In this document: positions 10,182 through 19,590 of the stretch, piece by piece
How positions within the stretch are numbered: position 1 is the first letter of the stretch
How the letters are laid out: every line of letters begins with the position of its first letter
The notes under the pieces: generated by a model
Seen by the model: only the letters and a program-made list of their open reading frames with translations
The model's database searches: none
What the model was told of the DNA's origin: nothing
Translations under genes and position numbers: made by a program
Assembly (NCBI RefSeq): GCF_015351395.1
Contig: NZ_JADKPV010000005.1
Location: 141,934 to 205,933, forward strand
Direction of reading: 5' to 3'
DNA from: Savagea serpentis
GTDB lineage: Bacteria > Bacillota > Bacilli > Bacillales_A > Planococcaceae
Length of the DNA: 64,000 bases

Positions 10182-11304
10182 ATAGGATCTGTTTTAAAAT
10201 GTGAACTGCTTCGTCGATTTCTTCTTTTGATACAGTGAGTGGTGGTAAGAGACGGAGAACATTATTACCGGCAGCAACAGTTAATAATCCTGCTTCTTCG
10301 GCTTTTGCTAACACGTTTGCAACTTCCCAGCCCTGTTGACGAATACCGAAGAGTAAACCTTGTCCTTTCGTCTCCAGTGAAGGAAGTTCTTTTTCAATCG
10401 CTTCTTTTAAATAAGCGCCTTTTTCTTGCACTTGTTGTAAGAAGGTTTCATCGAAAATGATATCACACACTTTCGACGCGACCGCTGTCGCTAAGTAGTT
10501 TCCACCGAATGTCGTCCCATGCGTTCCTGGACCGAATGTGTCAGCGAGTTCTTTCGTTGCGATCATCGCTCCGATTGGGAAACCTCCTCCTAAACCTTTT
10601 GCAAGTGACATAATATCGGGTCGGAGTGCCGTCTGTTGGAAAGCGTATTTCGTTCCTGTTCGACCGACTCCAGTTTGCACTTCATCTACGATGATGAGCG
10701 CTCCGTATTGTTTGCTCATTTCGTTAATTTTATCAGCGAATGATGCGGTAATTGGTTCTACTCCACCTTCTCCTTGCACGACTTCTAACATGATTGCCGC
10801 AACATCGTCTCCCATCGCTCGTTCGAGTGCTGCTTCGTCATTGTAAGGAATAATGTCAAATGTTTCTAACATCGGGCCGAAACCTTCTTTTACTTTATCT
10901 TGTCCTGTCGCTGCCATCGTACCGAGTGTACGACCGTGAAACGACTGTTGGAATGTAATGATTTTAAATTTCCCTGTATGTTTGCGCGCTAATTTAATCG
11001 CCGCTTCGTTCGCTTCCGCTCCACTATTGCAAAAGAGCGCTTGTCCGAAGTGAGTTCCTTCTATTAATTTCGTTGCCACTTCTTCTTGCTTCGAGTTTTG
11101 GAATAAGTTTGACGTATGCCACACTTTTTTACTCTGTTCGCAAACGACTTGTACGAGTTCTTCATTCGCATGCCCGAGACTCGTGACAGCAATGCCACTC
11201 GAGAAGTCTAAATACTTTTTACCGTTTTGATCGTAAGCGATTGTTCCTTTTCCTTCTACGAGTTCAATCGGTCGTCTCGCATAGTTTTGAAATAATACAC
11301 TCAT
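10180..11304 (-). CDS. argD: acetylornithine aminotransferase
   Basis: Class III PLP aminotransferase converting N-acetylglutamate semialdehyde to N-acetylornithine. 374 residues, near the usual length. Visible motifs: NSGAEANEAAIKLAR for cofactor phosphate binding, VDEVQTGVGRTG, and SLAKGLGGGFPIGA with the Schiff-base lysine. Fourth gene of argCJBD; its ATG overlaps the argB stop by four bases, so the last two steps are coupled. A gamma-aminobutyrate or ornithine aminotransferase is ruled out by operon context. Confidence 0.95.
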   Translation of the reverse strand: MSVLFQNYARRPIELVEGKGTIAYDQNGKKYLDFSSGIAVTSLGHANEELVQVVCEQSKKVWHTSNLFQNSKQEEVATKLIEGTHFGQALFCNSGAEANEAAIKLARKHTGKFKIITFQQSFHGRTLGTMAATGQDKVKEGFGPMLETFDIIPYNDEAALERAMGDDVAAIMLEVVQGEGGVEPITASFADKINEMSKQYGALIIVDEVQTGVGRTGTKYAFQQTALRPDIMSLAKGLGGGFPIGAMIATKELADTFGPGTHGTTFGGNYLATAVASKVCDIIFDETFLQQVQEKGAYLKEAIEKELPSLETKGQGLLFGIRQQGWEVANVLAKAEEAGLLTVAAGNNVLRLLPPLTVSKEEIDEAVHILKQIL

Positions 11305-12083
11305 TGTACATTCTCCTTTATGTCATCTACAATCGTCGTTCCTTGTAGTGTTTCATTCGTAATTTGAACGCTCGCCACGCCTTCTTTCATCGTCGCTAAA
11401 GCACCTTTCACTTTCGGAATCATCCCGCCATAAATCGTACCATCTTCAATCCAACGATTGATTTCACATTCTGTCGTCGACTCGATGAGTTCTCCATCAA
11501 CGAGCAATCCTTGTACGTCTGTGACGAAAATCATTTGATCCGCTTGTAAGCTGACGGCTACCGCTGTCGCTGCGTCATCACCGTTAATGTTGAGCGGTTC
11601 TCCTTGTTCATTACATCCGACACAACTAATGACCGGAATGACGTTGAGTGCGAACAATTTTTCAAGCCACGCTTTATGCACTTCTTGCACGACGCCTACT
11701 TCTCCGTACGTCGCTTCGTCTAAATATGTACAGACGAACAATTGATTGTCATACCCTGATAAACCGACCGCTTCAAGCCCAGCCTTTGTCAATCGGTGGA
11801 CGAGTGGTGCGTTCACTTCACCATTCAATGTATTGCGTACAATTTTTGCCGCCTTCTTCGTCGTAACACGCAAACCGTTTACCGTTTCATACGGTATGTT
11901 CGCTTCTTCTAATGCGCGCGATATGTTCGGTCCCCCACCGTGTGTGATGACGATATTTGAATGTTGATGCATCTCTTTCAACTTCGTAAAAAATGAGTCA
12001 TTCAATTCACTTAACATACTTCCACCTAATTTTAAAACGATCGTATCACGTTCGGTATGAAGCGTTGATTTGCACGTAGTCAT
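11301..12083 (-). CDS. argB: acetylglutamate kinase
   Basis: Amino acid kinase that phosphorylates N-acetylglutamate. The N-terminal TIVLKLGGSML carries the phosphate-binding lysine and glycines, ITHGGGPNIS the second glycine loop, and NINGDDAATAVA the C-terminal nucleotide region. I place the start at ATG 12083 (MTTCKS), preceded by GGGGGTG, giving 260 residues. This overlaps the argJ end by 38 bases, implying translational coupling; a longer in-frame start inside argJ has no ribosome site. Confidence 0.93.
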   Translation of the reverse strand: MTTCKSTLHTERDTIVLKLGGSMLSELNDSFFTKLKEMHQHSNIVITHGGGPNISRALEEANIPYETVNGLRVTTKKAAKIVRNTLNGEVNAPLVHRLTKAGLEAVGLSGYDNQLFVCTYLDEATYGEVGVVQEVHKAWLEKLFALNVIPVISCVGCNEQGEPLNINGDDAATAVAVSLQADQMIFVTDVQGLLVDGELIESTTECEINRWIEDGTIYGGMIPKVKGALATMKEGVASVQITNETLQGTTIVDDIKENVQ

Positions 12084-13272
12084 ATGATAAATCGCACCCC
12101 CATGCTGTTCCTGAAGCGTCTCCGATTCCGAGATCGATATCGATGACGACTTCACTTTTCTTTAAATAATGTGTCACGGCTGCATCTTCAAATGGGACAG
12201 GCTCTCCCATAGAGAGCACGTCAAATGGACCGATCTTAATGGAAATTTTGTTTGGGTCGATCGGGACACCGCTATATCCGATGGCTGCAATAATACGTCC
12301 CCAGTTGCCATCATTTCCATACATCGCTGTTTTCACGAGTGGTGAACCGACCACTTTTTTCGCGATGATGCGCGATGTTTCCTCGCACATTCCATTATTC
12401 ACATTCACTTCAACGAGCTTCGTCGCTCCTTCTCCGTCTTTTGCAATCATTTTCGCTAAATCTTCACTTACTGCACGTACCCCTTCAACGAATACATCCC
12501 AGTCTGGATGTTCGTCTGTTAACATGTCATTTTCAGCCATTCCGTTTGCCATGACGAGAACCGTATCGTTCGTCGATGTGTCGCCATCTACTGTAATCGA
12601 GTTAAACGTTTGATCTGTAATCGAAGACAATGCTTGTTGTAACGCTTCTGACGTTACCGCTGCGTCCGTCGTAATGAATGCGAGCATCGTCGCCATATTC
12701 GGCGCAATCATTCCTGAACCTTTTGCGACCCCTGAAATCGTCACTTCTTTGCCGTCGATGTCGAGAACGTATGATGTCGTTTTCGTCACAGTATCGGTCG
12801 TTAAAATCGCTTGAGATACTTGAATTGCATTTTCAGAAGACGTTCCGATATATAATTTATCGATTCCTGTTAATACCGGTTCCATATTCATCTGTTCTCC
12901 GATAATTCCTGTTGACGCTACTCCGACTAAGTTCGAGTCAATTCCTAATTTCTCAGCTGTCGCTTGTTGCATCTTATACGCATTTTCCAGTCCTTGCTTT
13001 CCTGTACATGCGTTCGCGTTTCCTGAATTGACGACAATCGCCTGCATCTTTTTCGTTTCGTAAACGACTTCTTTCGTCACATGTAAAGGTGCTGCTTGAA
13101 TCGCATTTGTCGTAAATACTCCTGCGACATGCGCTGGAACTTCGCTATAAATGATTGCTAAGTCGCTGCGCTTATATTTCAGTCCACAATGCATACCGCC
13201 TGCGCGGTACCCTTTCGGTGTAATGACATTTTTATGAGAATATTGTTTTTGAATTTTTTGTACGAGTTCCAA
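12046..13272 (-). CDS. argJ: glutamate N-acetyltransferase / ornithine acetyltransferase
   Basis: 408-residue ArgJ, which recycles the acetyl group from acetylornithine to glutamate and may also acetylate glutamate from acetyl-CoA. The precursor is self-cleaved before the threonine in APNMATMLAF, intact near residue 190, giving alpha and beta chains. The oxyanion-hole region and the C-terminal DLGIGDASGTAWGCDLS match the family. Presence of argJ and absence of argE or argA in this cluster indicate the cyclic acetyl route. Twenty-four bases separate it from argC. Confidence 0.95.
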   Translation of the reverse strand: MELVQKIQKQYSHKNVITPKGYRAGGMHCGLKYKRSDLAIIYSEVPAHVAGVFTTNAIQAAPLHVTKEVVYETKKMQAIVVNSGNANACTGKQGLENAYKMQQATAEKLGIDSNLVGVASTGIIGEQMNMEPVLTGIDKLYIGTSSENAIQVSQAILTTDTVTKTTSYVLDIDGKEVTISGVAKGSGMIAPNMATMLAFITTDAAVTSEALQQALSSITDQTFNSITVDGDTSTNDTVLVMANGMAENDMLTDEHPDWDVFVEGVRAVSEDLAKMIAKDGEGATKLVEVNVNNGMCEETSRIIAKKVVGSPLVKTAMYGNDGNWGRIIAAIGYSGVPIDPNKISIKIGPFDVLSMGEPVPFEDAAVTHYLKKSEVVIDIDLGIGDASGTAWGCDLSYDYVQINASYRT

Positions 13273-13296
13273 TGCATGTCACCTTCCTATCTTTCA

Positions 13297-14331
13297 TTAC
13301 ATATATAATGGTATTTGGTCTAATCCGTCCATTTCGTCGTAACCGAACAGTACGTTCATATTTTGAATCGCCTGTCCTGCTGCGCCTTTCACTAAGTTGT
13401 CAATCGCTGCGACGACCGTTAAGCGATTTGTCCGTTCATCTAAGTCCCAATGAATATCACAATAGTTCGTTCCGCGTACACGATTCGTTCCAAACATACC
13501 TGCTTCTTCAATTAAACGAACGAATGGAGCATCTTTATACGCTTCTTCAAACGCTCGTTGAATCATGTCTTCCGTCGTTCCTTCTTTCACGTTGATGTAC
13601 GTCGTACTCAAAATACCGCGCATCATCGGAACGAGATGGGTAGAGAACGTAATCGTATCTTCCGTCCCTGCAAACATTTTTAAACCTTGTTCAATTTCTG
13701 GAATATGTTGATGTTTATTCATTTTATAAATCGAAATATTTTCATTCGCTTCACAAAAATGAGAACTTTTCACTAAGCTATTTCCTGAACCTGTCACACC
13801 ACTTTTTGCATCGATTATGCATGTGCCTGGAATAACGAGGTCCTCTTTATACAATGGGATTGTCGATAGTAATGCTGCAGTCGGGTAACAGCCAGGGTTT
13901 GAAATGAATGTCGATCCTTTCACATTTTCTTTCGCCCATTCTGTTAAACCGTATACTGCTTTATCCACATATTGTTGTTTCGCACTTTTTTTACCGTACC
14001 AATTTTCATAATCTTCTAAATTTTTAAGTCGGAAATCACCAGATAAGTCGATTAACACGACATCTTTATTCATTAAAGGTTCAAACAGTGTCGATGTGAC
14101 CCCTGCTGGTGTACTTGCAAAAATAACATCGTACTGTGCTAGTTTTGAATAATTGATCTCCAGTAATGGTTGATCATATATTTGAATCATACTTGGATAT
14201 TTATTAGAGTATTGCTCTCCGACTTCCGATGATGTAAAGACATCAATTGCTTCTACTTTTGAATGACCATGCAGTAAGCGGATAAGTTCAGCTCCTCCGA
14301 AACCTGTTGCGCCAATAATTGCAATTTTCAT
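13297..14331 (-). CDS. argC: N-acetyl-gamma-glutamyl-phosphate reductase
   Basis: NADPH-dependent reductase for the third step of arginine synthesis. Rossmann motif IIGATGFGGAELIRLL at the N-terminus, catalytic cysteine in SNPGCYPTAALL (about residue 147), and the conserved HLVPMMRGI and HxPEIEQ regions. I use the ATG at 14331 (MKIAIIG, 344 residues) behind GAGGTGAAGG; a GTG three codons earlier is possible but overlaps the ribosome site. First gene of the operon, downstream of a consensus promoter and an ARG-box-like sequence. Confidence 0.94.
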   Translation of the reverse strand: MKIAIIGATGFGGAELIRLLHGHSKVEAIDVFTSSEVGEQYSNKYPSMIQIYDQPLLEINYSKLAQYDVIFASTPAGVTSTLFEPLMNKDVVLIDLSGDFRLKNLEDYENWYGKKSAKQQYVDKAVYGLTEWAKENVKGSTFISNPGCYPTAALLSTIPLYKEDLVIPGTCIIDAKSGVTGSGNSLVKSSHFCEANENISIYKMNKHQHIPEIEQGLKMFAGTEDTITFSTHLVPMMRGILSTTYINVKEGTTEDMIQRAFEEAYKDAPFVRLIEEAGMFGTNRVRGTNYCDIHWDLDERTNRLTVVAAIDNLVKGAAGQAIQNMNVLFGYDEMDGLDQIPLYM

Positions 14332-14361
14332 TTCCTTCACCTCTTCGTATTCATAATCATT

Positions 14362-14390
14362 AGTATAGACATGTATATTTATAAAGTCAA
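14362..14390 (-). promoter_or_regulatory. sigma-A promoter of argCJBD
   Basis: Minus-strand TTGACT (14390-14385) and TATACT (14367-14362) with a 17-base spacer, roughly 30 bases before the argC start. Confidence 0.8.
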
Positions 14391-14407
14391 ATGTATTTTT
14401 ATTTATT
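14390..14407. promoter_or_regulatory. candidate ARG box (ArgR/AhrC operator)
   Basis: The minus-strand 18-mer AATAAATAAAAATACATT agrees at 16 of 18 positions with the general ARG-box pattern WNTGAATWWWWATTCANW. It abuts the -35 element of argC. Arginine repression through ArgR would fit, but AT-rich sequence can match by chance. Confidence 0.5.
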
Positions 14408-14427
14408 TATATTTTCTTTGTATTTTA

Positions 14428-14457
14428 TGCTATACTGTTTTTAGCAGTAGGTACTAA
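14428..14457 (+). promoter_or_regulatory. fabI promoter with FapR-like operator
   Basis: An extended -10 element TGCTATACT (14428-14436) is followed directly by TTAGCAGTAGGTACTAA (14441-14457). The latter resembles the 17-base FapR operator, whose pattern is TTAGTA-centre-TACTAA; the right half is exact, the left half degenerate. FapR represses fatty-acid genes in Bacillus and Staphylococcus and is relieved by malonyl-CoA, so finding it at fabI is expected. Confidence 0.55.
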
Positions 14458-14484
14458 TAGAAGGTATAAATGGAGGGTTAAGAA

Positions 14485-15261
14485 ATGGATTTATTACAAT
14501 TAAAAAATAAAAATATCGTCGTCATGGGTGTTGCAAATGAACGAAGCATCGCATGGGGGATTGCCAAACAATTATTCGCACTTGAAGCGAACGTCATTTT
14601 CACTTATCGAAAAGACCGTTCGAAAAAAAGTTTAGAACGCGCATTGGAAAAAGCAGGTTTTAAAGCACATGCGATTATTCAATGTGATGTGAATGAAGAT
14701 GCAAGCATCCAAGAAGCTTTCTCTACATTAAAAGATACTGTCGGAACTGTACATGGGCTCGTTCACTCTGTCGCTTTCGCCCATCAAGAAGATTTGCGCG
14801 ACGATTATATTAATACATCACGGGACGGATTCGCATTCGCTCTCGACTCGAGCGCATACTCATTAGCAGCCGTAAGTCGCGCAGTACGTCCTTTAATGAC
14901 AGAAGGCGGTTCTATCTTAACGATGAGTTATCTCGGAGCAGAGCGTGTATTATATGGATACAACATTATGGGGGTCGCAAAAGCAGCACTCGAGTCAAGC
15001 GTTCGCTATTTAGCGAATGACCTTGGAAAAGAAGGAATTCGTGTCAACGCGATTTCCGCAGGTGCGGTGCGTACCCTTTCCGCAAAAGGCGTGCCCGCAT
15101 TCAATGACATTTTGACTCGCGTCGAAGAAGAAGCACCACTTCGTCGCAACATTACACAAGAAGAAGTTGCCAACATGTCGATTGCCATGCTAAGTCAACT
15201 ATCGACTGGGGTAACGGGTGAAATTATTTACGTCGATGGCGGATACAATATAATCGGATAA
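14485..15261 (+). CDS. fabI: enoyl-ACP reductase (NADH/NADPH), FabI
   Basis: Short-chain dehydrogenase that completes each fatty-acid elongation cycle. The start MDLLQLKNKNIVVMG and the non-classical GVANERSIAWGIA cofactor loop are diagnostic for FabI. The catalytic pair Tyr159 and Lys166 (Y-x6-K) is intact, and the C-terminal VDGGYNI is conserved. 258 residues, normal length. Preceded by GGAGGG and a promoter with a FapR-like site; monocistronic with a strong terminator. This is the triclosan target enzyme class. Confidence 0.96.
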   Translation: MDLLQLKNKNIVVMGVANERSIAWGIAKQLFALEANVIFTYRKDRSKKSLERALEKAGFKAHAIIQCDVNEDASIQEAFSTLKDTVGTVHGLVHSVAFAHQEDLRDDYINTSRDGFAFALDSSAYSLAAVSRAVRPLMTEGGSILTMSYLGAERVLYGYNIMGVAKAALESSVRYLANDLGKEGIRVNAISAGAVRTLSAKGVPAFNDILTRVEEEAPLRRNITQEEVANMSIAMLSQLSTGVTGEIIYVDGGYNIIG

Positions 15262-15262
15262 T

Positions 15263-15307
15263 AAAAAACGGTTTCTTCTCATCTTTTGTGAGAAGAAACC
15301 GTTTTTT
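15263..15307. terminator. bidirectional terminator, fabI / MFS
   Basis: AAAAAACGGTTTCTTCTCA is mirrored by TGAGAAGAAACCGTTTTTT with a 7-base loop. It serves the converging fabI and MFS genes. Confidence 0.92.
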
Positions 15308-16584
15308 CATTTCGCAAAAAGAGTCGCTCGTTGACGCGCTTGTCCCCATAAAATAAAAGGCACAATTAAAATGCCAATGACTCCAGCAATGACACCCAGT
15401 ATTAAATAACTCATCTGACTGACAATTACACCGGATAAAATGCTGCCTCCCGCTCCTGATAATGCGATGAATACGTCTGCAGAACCTTGTACTTTCGCCG
15501 TACGTGAACGATGTGCAGAGTCGACAACGATCGCTGTTCCACTAATTAAACCAAAGTTCCAACCAACACCTAATAAAATGAGCGCTGTTAATATTGGACC
15601 GAGTGACTCAACTGGCCCAAATGCTGCAAGGAGACTCGCAATGAGTAATGTAGTTCCTGCTGCTACGGCCATCCACGTACGACCAATTTTGTCAACGAGC
15701 ACTCCTGTAAATAAGGAAGGTAAATACATTCCTGCGATGTGGAAGCCAATCACCATACCCGTTTGTTCCATCGTGAATCCATGACTTTGCATATAAATCG
15801 GTGTCATCGTCATGACCGCTACCATCACGACATGGCTAATGACCATAATGACAGTACCGATTGTTACACCTCGTTTTTCATGTGTAGACATCGGTGGTAC
15901 TTCGACTTCTTTTTCATCTTTTTGACGCTCTTTCTCTAATTGTTGTGCAACGATAAAGGGATCTGGGCGTAACCAAATGTATAAAACAAGGCCTGCTAAT
16001 GTATAAGCGACCGCCGCTAACATGAAAGGCCCTGACAATGTCGGGAAGCCAATCGAATCAGCAAAACGCCCCATCGGCGCTACTAAGTTCGGTCCTGCAA
16101 CTGCACCGAATGTTGTCGAAACCATCGCAGCACTCACTGCTGTCGCTCGCTTTTGTGGAAGAGCTAAGTCTGTTCCTGCATAACGCGCTTGCAAGTTTGT
16201 CGCTGTCCCTGAACCGTAAATGAATAATGACAATAATAAAAGCGGGACGCTTTCCCAGTAAGCAGCGGCAATGACTCCAACTGCACCGATTGCTCCGACG
16301 AAAAATCCGTACGATAAGCCAAGGCGACGTCCGTGAGTTTGTGTGTGACGCCCAACTAAATAAGCAGCAAGTCCTGAGCCGAATGTGAAAAGCGCACTCG
16401 GAATACCCGCCGCGCCGTCTCCCCCTAGCATATCTTTCGCCATTAGAGCGCCGACTGTAATTCCTGCTGCAAGCCCTGCTCCACTAAAAACTTGTGATAA
16501 AATAACGATCCATAACGTCCTTTTATATAACTGTTGTTGTTTTCCATCCGTCATGACGATGGCATCGATTTGATTCTTTTTCAC
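15307..16584 (-). CDS. MFS transporter
   Basis: Twelve-helix major facilitator protein of 425 residues. The cytoplasmic loop 2-3 signature appears as VGRHTQTHGRRLGLSYG, and loop 8-9 as LVDKIGRTWMAV. A charged central loop (QQLEKERQKDEKEVE) joins the halves. GTG at 16584 is chosen as start because GGGAGGA lies 6 bases before it; an upstream ATG adds eight residues without a ribosome site. Drug or metabolite exporter by family; substrate unknown. The stop codon falls at the edge of the fabI terminator. Confidence 0.82.
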   Translation of the reverse strand: MKKNQIDAIVMTDGKQQQLYKRTLWIVILSQVFSGAGLAAGITVGALMAKDMLGGDGAAGIPSALFTFGSGLAAYLVGRHTQTHGRRLGLSYGFFVGAIGAVGVIAAAYWESVPLLLLSLFIYGSGTATNLQARYAGTDLALPQKRATAVSAAMVSTTFGAVAGPNLVAPMGRFADSIGFPTLSGPFMLAAVAYTLAGLVLYIWLRPDPFIVAQQLEKERQKDEKEVEVPPMSTHEKRGVTIGTVIMVISHVVMVAVMTMTPIYMQSHGFTMEQTGMVIGFHIAGMYLPSLFTGVLVDKIGRTWMAVAAGTTLLIASLLAAFGPVESLGPILTALILLGVGWNFGLISGTAIVVDSAHRSRTAKVQGSADVFIALSGAGGSILSGVIVSQMSYLILGVIAGVIGILIVPFILWGQARQRATLFAK

Positions 16585-16670
16585 TCTTGTTCCTCCCTCG
16601 TATCGCATTATTGCTACATCCTATCATAATTCTTCACGTTTCCTTCACAAAATGCTCAAGGGGGTATATT

Positions 16671-17255
16671 TTATTTACGAAAAGTAGAAACATACGGATT
16701 ACCACGCTCAAAAAAGCGCCACGGATAATCGGCAGCGCGTCCACTATTTGCAATTCCTACACGTGGACTACGAGCAATCTTCACTCCTTTTTCTCCTTCT
16801 TCTATATACAAGGGACGTTCATTTAACGGATGTGCATAGAGTGCCTTCGTAATATGAAAAGCTTTTGTCAACTTCCCTGGACCATTCGTCCAATCGATTT
16901 GCCTTTTCACTGTTGCACGATTTTGTTTCATCACTTCTAGTCCTGCAATCGGCTCAACCGCGCGAATGAGTACACCATGTGGTTGTCCCACTCTTCCTGT
17001 TACGACATTGAGCAAAGCATGCGTATGCATTTCATAAATATACGCATGTCCCGCTTCTTGAAACATCGCTTTCGTGCGTTCTGTCGGCCGATTCGAATAC
17101 GAGTGAGCAGCACGGTCGAGAGGCCCTGCATACGCTTCTGTTTCTACAATTTTTCCAACGAGCGTTTCTCCATCTATTTCACGTACTAAATAACATCCAA
17201 TTAATTCACGAGCCACTTGAATAACAGGTCTTTCATAAAAAGAACGTTGTAACAT
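16671..17255 (-). CDS. 3-methyladenine DNA glycosylase (Aag/Mpg type)
   Basis: 194-residue base-excision enzyme of the AAG fold, which flips out and cleaves alkylated purines. Motifs: LIGCYLVREIDGETLVGKIVETEAY with the catalytic glutamate (cited here in part: VETEAYAGP), the HAYIYEMHTHALLNVV stretch, GVLIRAVEP, and NGPGKLTKAF. Length matches B. subtilis YxlJ. AGGAGG precedes the ATG. Single gene between the MFS transporter and the AIM24 gene. Confidence 0.93.
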   Translation of the reverse strand: MLQRSFYERPVIQVARELIGCYLVREIDGETLVGKIVETEAYAGPLDRAAHSYSNRPTERTKAMFQEAGHAYIYEMHTHALLNVVTGRVGQPHGVLIRAVEPIAGLEVMKQNRATVKRQIDWTNGPGKLTKAFHITKALYAHPLNERPLYIEEGEKGVKIARSPRVGIANSGRAADYPWRFFERGNPYVSTFRK

Positions 17256-17301
17256 TTTCTTTCCTCCTAACTAAAAAAGTACGATTCATTCGCACTTTCT
17301 C

Positions 17302-17994
17302 TTAACTATCTTGCGTTGCATACGTTTCCTCGAATGGCTGAATAATAACGAAACCTTCGCCTTCAAACTTCATTTGAACCGATTCTCCACTTCCACGCCC
17401 GATAAATGTGCGCATCGACACATCCATGACAAACTCAGGCTCTAAATGACCACTCCAAGCAACTGTCGCATTCGGATCCGTCATGACAGGTTCTCCCGGT
17501 TTTACAATTAGCGTAAGCGGCTCAAAATGAGTCGTAATCGCTACTTTCCCCGGTCCTTGTAAATGAACATTGAATAATCCTCCTGCCATCATGCCTGCCA
17601 TTTTTCGCATAAAACGAATATCCCACTCAACACTCGGTTCAAAAGCTAGCAAGTCATTGCCATTAACAGTCAATGTATCTCCTTGTAAGTCAAAAATTGT
17701 CACTTTCTTCCCTTGATCTGCTAAGTACAACTCTCCTTTTCCTATCGCCTTCATTAAAGATGTTCCTTCTCCTGTAAACGCCTTTTTAAACATTTTACCG
17801 AGACCGTGTTCAGCCATGCGTTCCCGTTCAAACTTAATATCCCCTTTATATGAAATCATCGCGCCCATCTTTGCCCATACGGTACCGTCTAAATTGACTT
17901 CCAACACGCGCTCTGTTTCCAGTTGAAAATAATCAGCTTTTTTATCATCTTGCTTCGTCTCATTGATAAATTGTTGCAATGAATAACTTGTCAT
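17302..17994 (-). CDS. AIM24 (DUF124) family protein
   Basis: 230-residue beta-rich protein of the AIM24 family, related to the TRAP-like fold. Repeated short strands with GxG turns are seen (GKGELYLADQGKKVTIFDL, VNGNDLLAFEPSVEWDIRF) and the end RTFIGRGSGESVQMKFEG is typical. No signal peptide or membrane segment. Cellular role in bacteria is not established. AGGAGG lies before the start; monocistronic. Confidence 0.85.
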   Translation of the reverse strand: MTSYSLQQFINETKQDDKKADYFQLETERVLEVNLDGTVWAKMGAMISYKGDIKFERERMAEHGLGKMFKKAFTGEGTSLMKAIGKGELYLADQGKKVTIFDLQGDTLTVNGNDLLAFEPSVEWDIRFMRKMAGMMAGGLFNVHLQGPGKVAITTHFEPLTLIVKPGEPVMTDPNATVAWSGHLEPEFVMDVSMRTFIGRGSGESVQMKFEGEGFVIIQPFEETYATQDS

Positions 17995-18104
17995 GTTGCA
18001 TGCCTCCTTTTCTTCCTATACGATCTATTCCCAAATATGTTTCGAAATAACTTCATGAAATTGAAAAAGAGCGCTATACTGATTCGTTAAGGAGGAATGT
18101 TTTT

Positions 18105-19118
18105 ATGAAATTAAGCATATTAGATCAATCGCGTATTGCGACAGGGAGCAATGCCGCGGAAGCGCTTCAAAATACAGTACAACTTGCACAACTTGCCGAT
18201 AAACTAGGCTTTCATCGCTTTTGGGTATCGGAACATCATGATACGAAAAAATTTGCAGGATCTTCTCCAGAAATATTAATGACCCACCTCGCCTCTCAAA
18301 CGAAACGAATTCGTGTAGGAACAGGCGGAGTCATGCTCCCTCACTATTCTGCATACAAAGTAGCGGAAAATTTCAAAATTCTTGAAACTCTTTTCCCGAA
18401 TCGAATCGATGCTGGTATCGGGCGAGCACCAGGGGGTATGCCACGTGCGACATATGCGCTCAATAATGGACAATACCGCAATGTCGACCGCTTCCCAGAA
18501 CAAGTAGATGAGTTGAAATATTATTTATATGACACATTGCCTGACAACCATCCATATGGAAATTTAAAAGCGACACCGTTAACAGATACGAAAACACCTG
18601 TTTGGATGCTCGGATCTAGTACGAGTTCCGCACAACTTGCAGCGAGTAAAGGACTTCCTTACATGTTTGCTCACTTTATCAACCACGAGGCAGGCGATTA
18701 TGCAGCGAGCATTTATCGCAAGCATTTCGTCCCTTCAGACGAACTCGCTTATCCTGAGCAAGGGGTCGCTGTCTTTTTCATCTGTGCGGAGACGGACGAA
18801 AAGGCTGAATACTTAGCGAAAGCAGCGGACCTTTCACTCCTTATGCAAGCGACGGGCATGCCGTCGAATGGTACGCCTTCACCGGAAGAGGCGATACATC
18901 GTGAATATAATAGTTATGAATTGGCAGCAATTGCAGACAATCGAAAACGAATGATTGTCGGCTCACCAAAAACAGCGAAGCGCAAAATTAAAGAGCTCGC
19001 TGCAAAATACCATGCTGAAGAAGTGATGCTCGTCATGTTTATGCATGACTATGAAGATAAATTAAAAGCGATTCAACTCATTTCAAACGAATGTCATGCG
19101 ACTGGAGAAATTGATTAA
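18105..19118 (+). CDS. LLM class flavin-dependent oxidoreductase
   Basis: 337-residue luciferase-like monooxygenase family protein, close in form to B. subtilis YceB. The start KLSILDQSRIATG and FWVSEHHDTKKFAGSSPE are family hallmarks, followed by RIRVGTGGVMLPHYSAYKVAE and GIGRAPGG. Presumably uses FMNH2 on an unknown substrate. AAGGAGG ribosome site. Its 3' end overlaps the convergent YqxD-like gene by 41 bases. Confidence 0.88.
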   Translation: MKLSILDQSRIATGSNAAEALQNTVQLAQLADKLGFHRFWVSEHHDTKKFAGSSPEILMTHLASQTKRIRVGTGGVMLPHYSAYKVAENFKILETLFPNRIDAGIGRAPGGMPRATYALNNGQYRNVDRFPEQVDELKYYLYDTLPDNHPYGNLKATPLTDTKTPVWMLGSSTSSAQLAASKGLPYMFAHFINHEAGDYAASIYRKHFVPSDELAYPEQGVAVFFICAETDEKAEYLAKAADLSLLMQATGMPSNGTPSPEEAIHREYNSYELAAIADNRKRMIVGSPKTAKRKIKELAAKYHAEEVMLVMFMHDYEDKLKAIQLISNECHATGEID

Positions 19119-19527
19119 AACTTTTGGAAAACTGTTCATTTTGAGCAGTTTTTCTTTTTTTAGGCCCTTTCATCCGTCCGCCACTTTTACGTATATGCGC
19201 ATGCATCGCTCGCTGATACAATAAAACATCAATCGTTTCCTCTCGGTACAGAACGCCATTTTCATTCATCGCAAATCCTTTTTTTGCAAGCACGAGAGAA
19301 GCGAGCCCGTAATCTTGCGTAATGACGAGATCTCCCGCCTTCATCCTCGCGATAATTTCAAAATCAACTGCATCACGCCCTTCATCGACAACAACCGTCT
19401 CGGCTCGCTCATCGTAAATTTCGTGTGAGCGGTCTGTAACAATTGTCACGGAAATACAGTAGTGAGTCGCCACGTGCAATGTTTGCTTCACAACGGGTGA
19501 ACCATCTGCATCAATCCATACGTGCAT
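19078..19527 (-). CDS. YaiI/YqxD family protein (DUF188)
   Basis: 149-residue PIN-like domain protein. The N-terminal VWIDADGSPVVKQ and central TVVVDEGRDAVDFEI with DLVITQDYGLASLVLAKKG carry the conserved acidic residues of the family. In B. subtilis yqxD lies by dnaG; here it stands alone between convergent and divergent neighbours. A nuclease role is suggested by the fold but unproven. The C-terminal codons overlap the convergent LLM gene and its terminator hairpin. Confidence 0.9.
   Translation of the reverse strand: MHVWIDADGSPVVKQTLHVATHYCISVTIVTDRSHEIYDERAETVVVDEGRDAVDFEIIARMKAGDLVITQDYGLASLVLAKKGFAMNENGVLYREETIDVLLYQRAMHAHIRKSGGRMKGPKKRKTAQNEQFSKSFNQFLQSHDIRLK
19126..19160 (+). terminator. 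terminator after the LLM oxidoreductase
   Basis: AAAACTG (19128-19134) pairs with CAGTTTT (19146-19152), followed by a long T run. It sits inside the 3' coding part of the opposing DUF188 gene. Confidence 0.65.
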
Positions 19528-19590
19528 CTCATCCCCTCCTTTTTAAAAAGTATACCATTTTGTATTTTCAGTTTGTTTCCTTTAGGCAAA

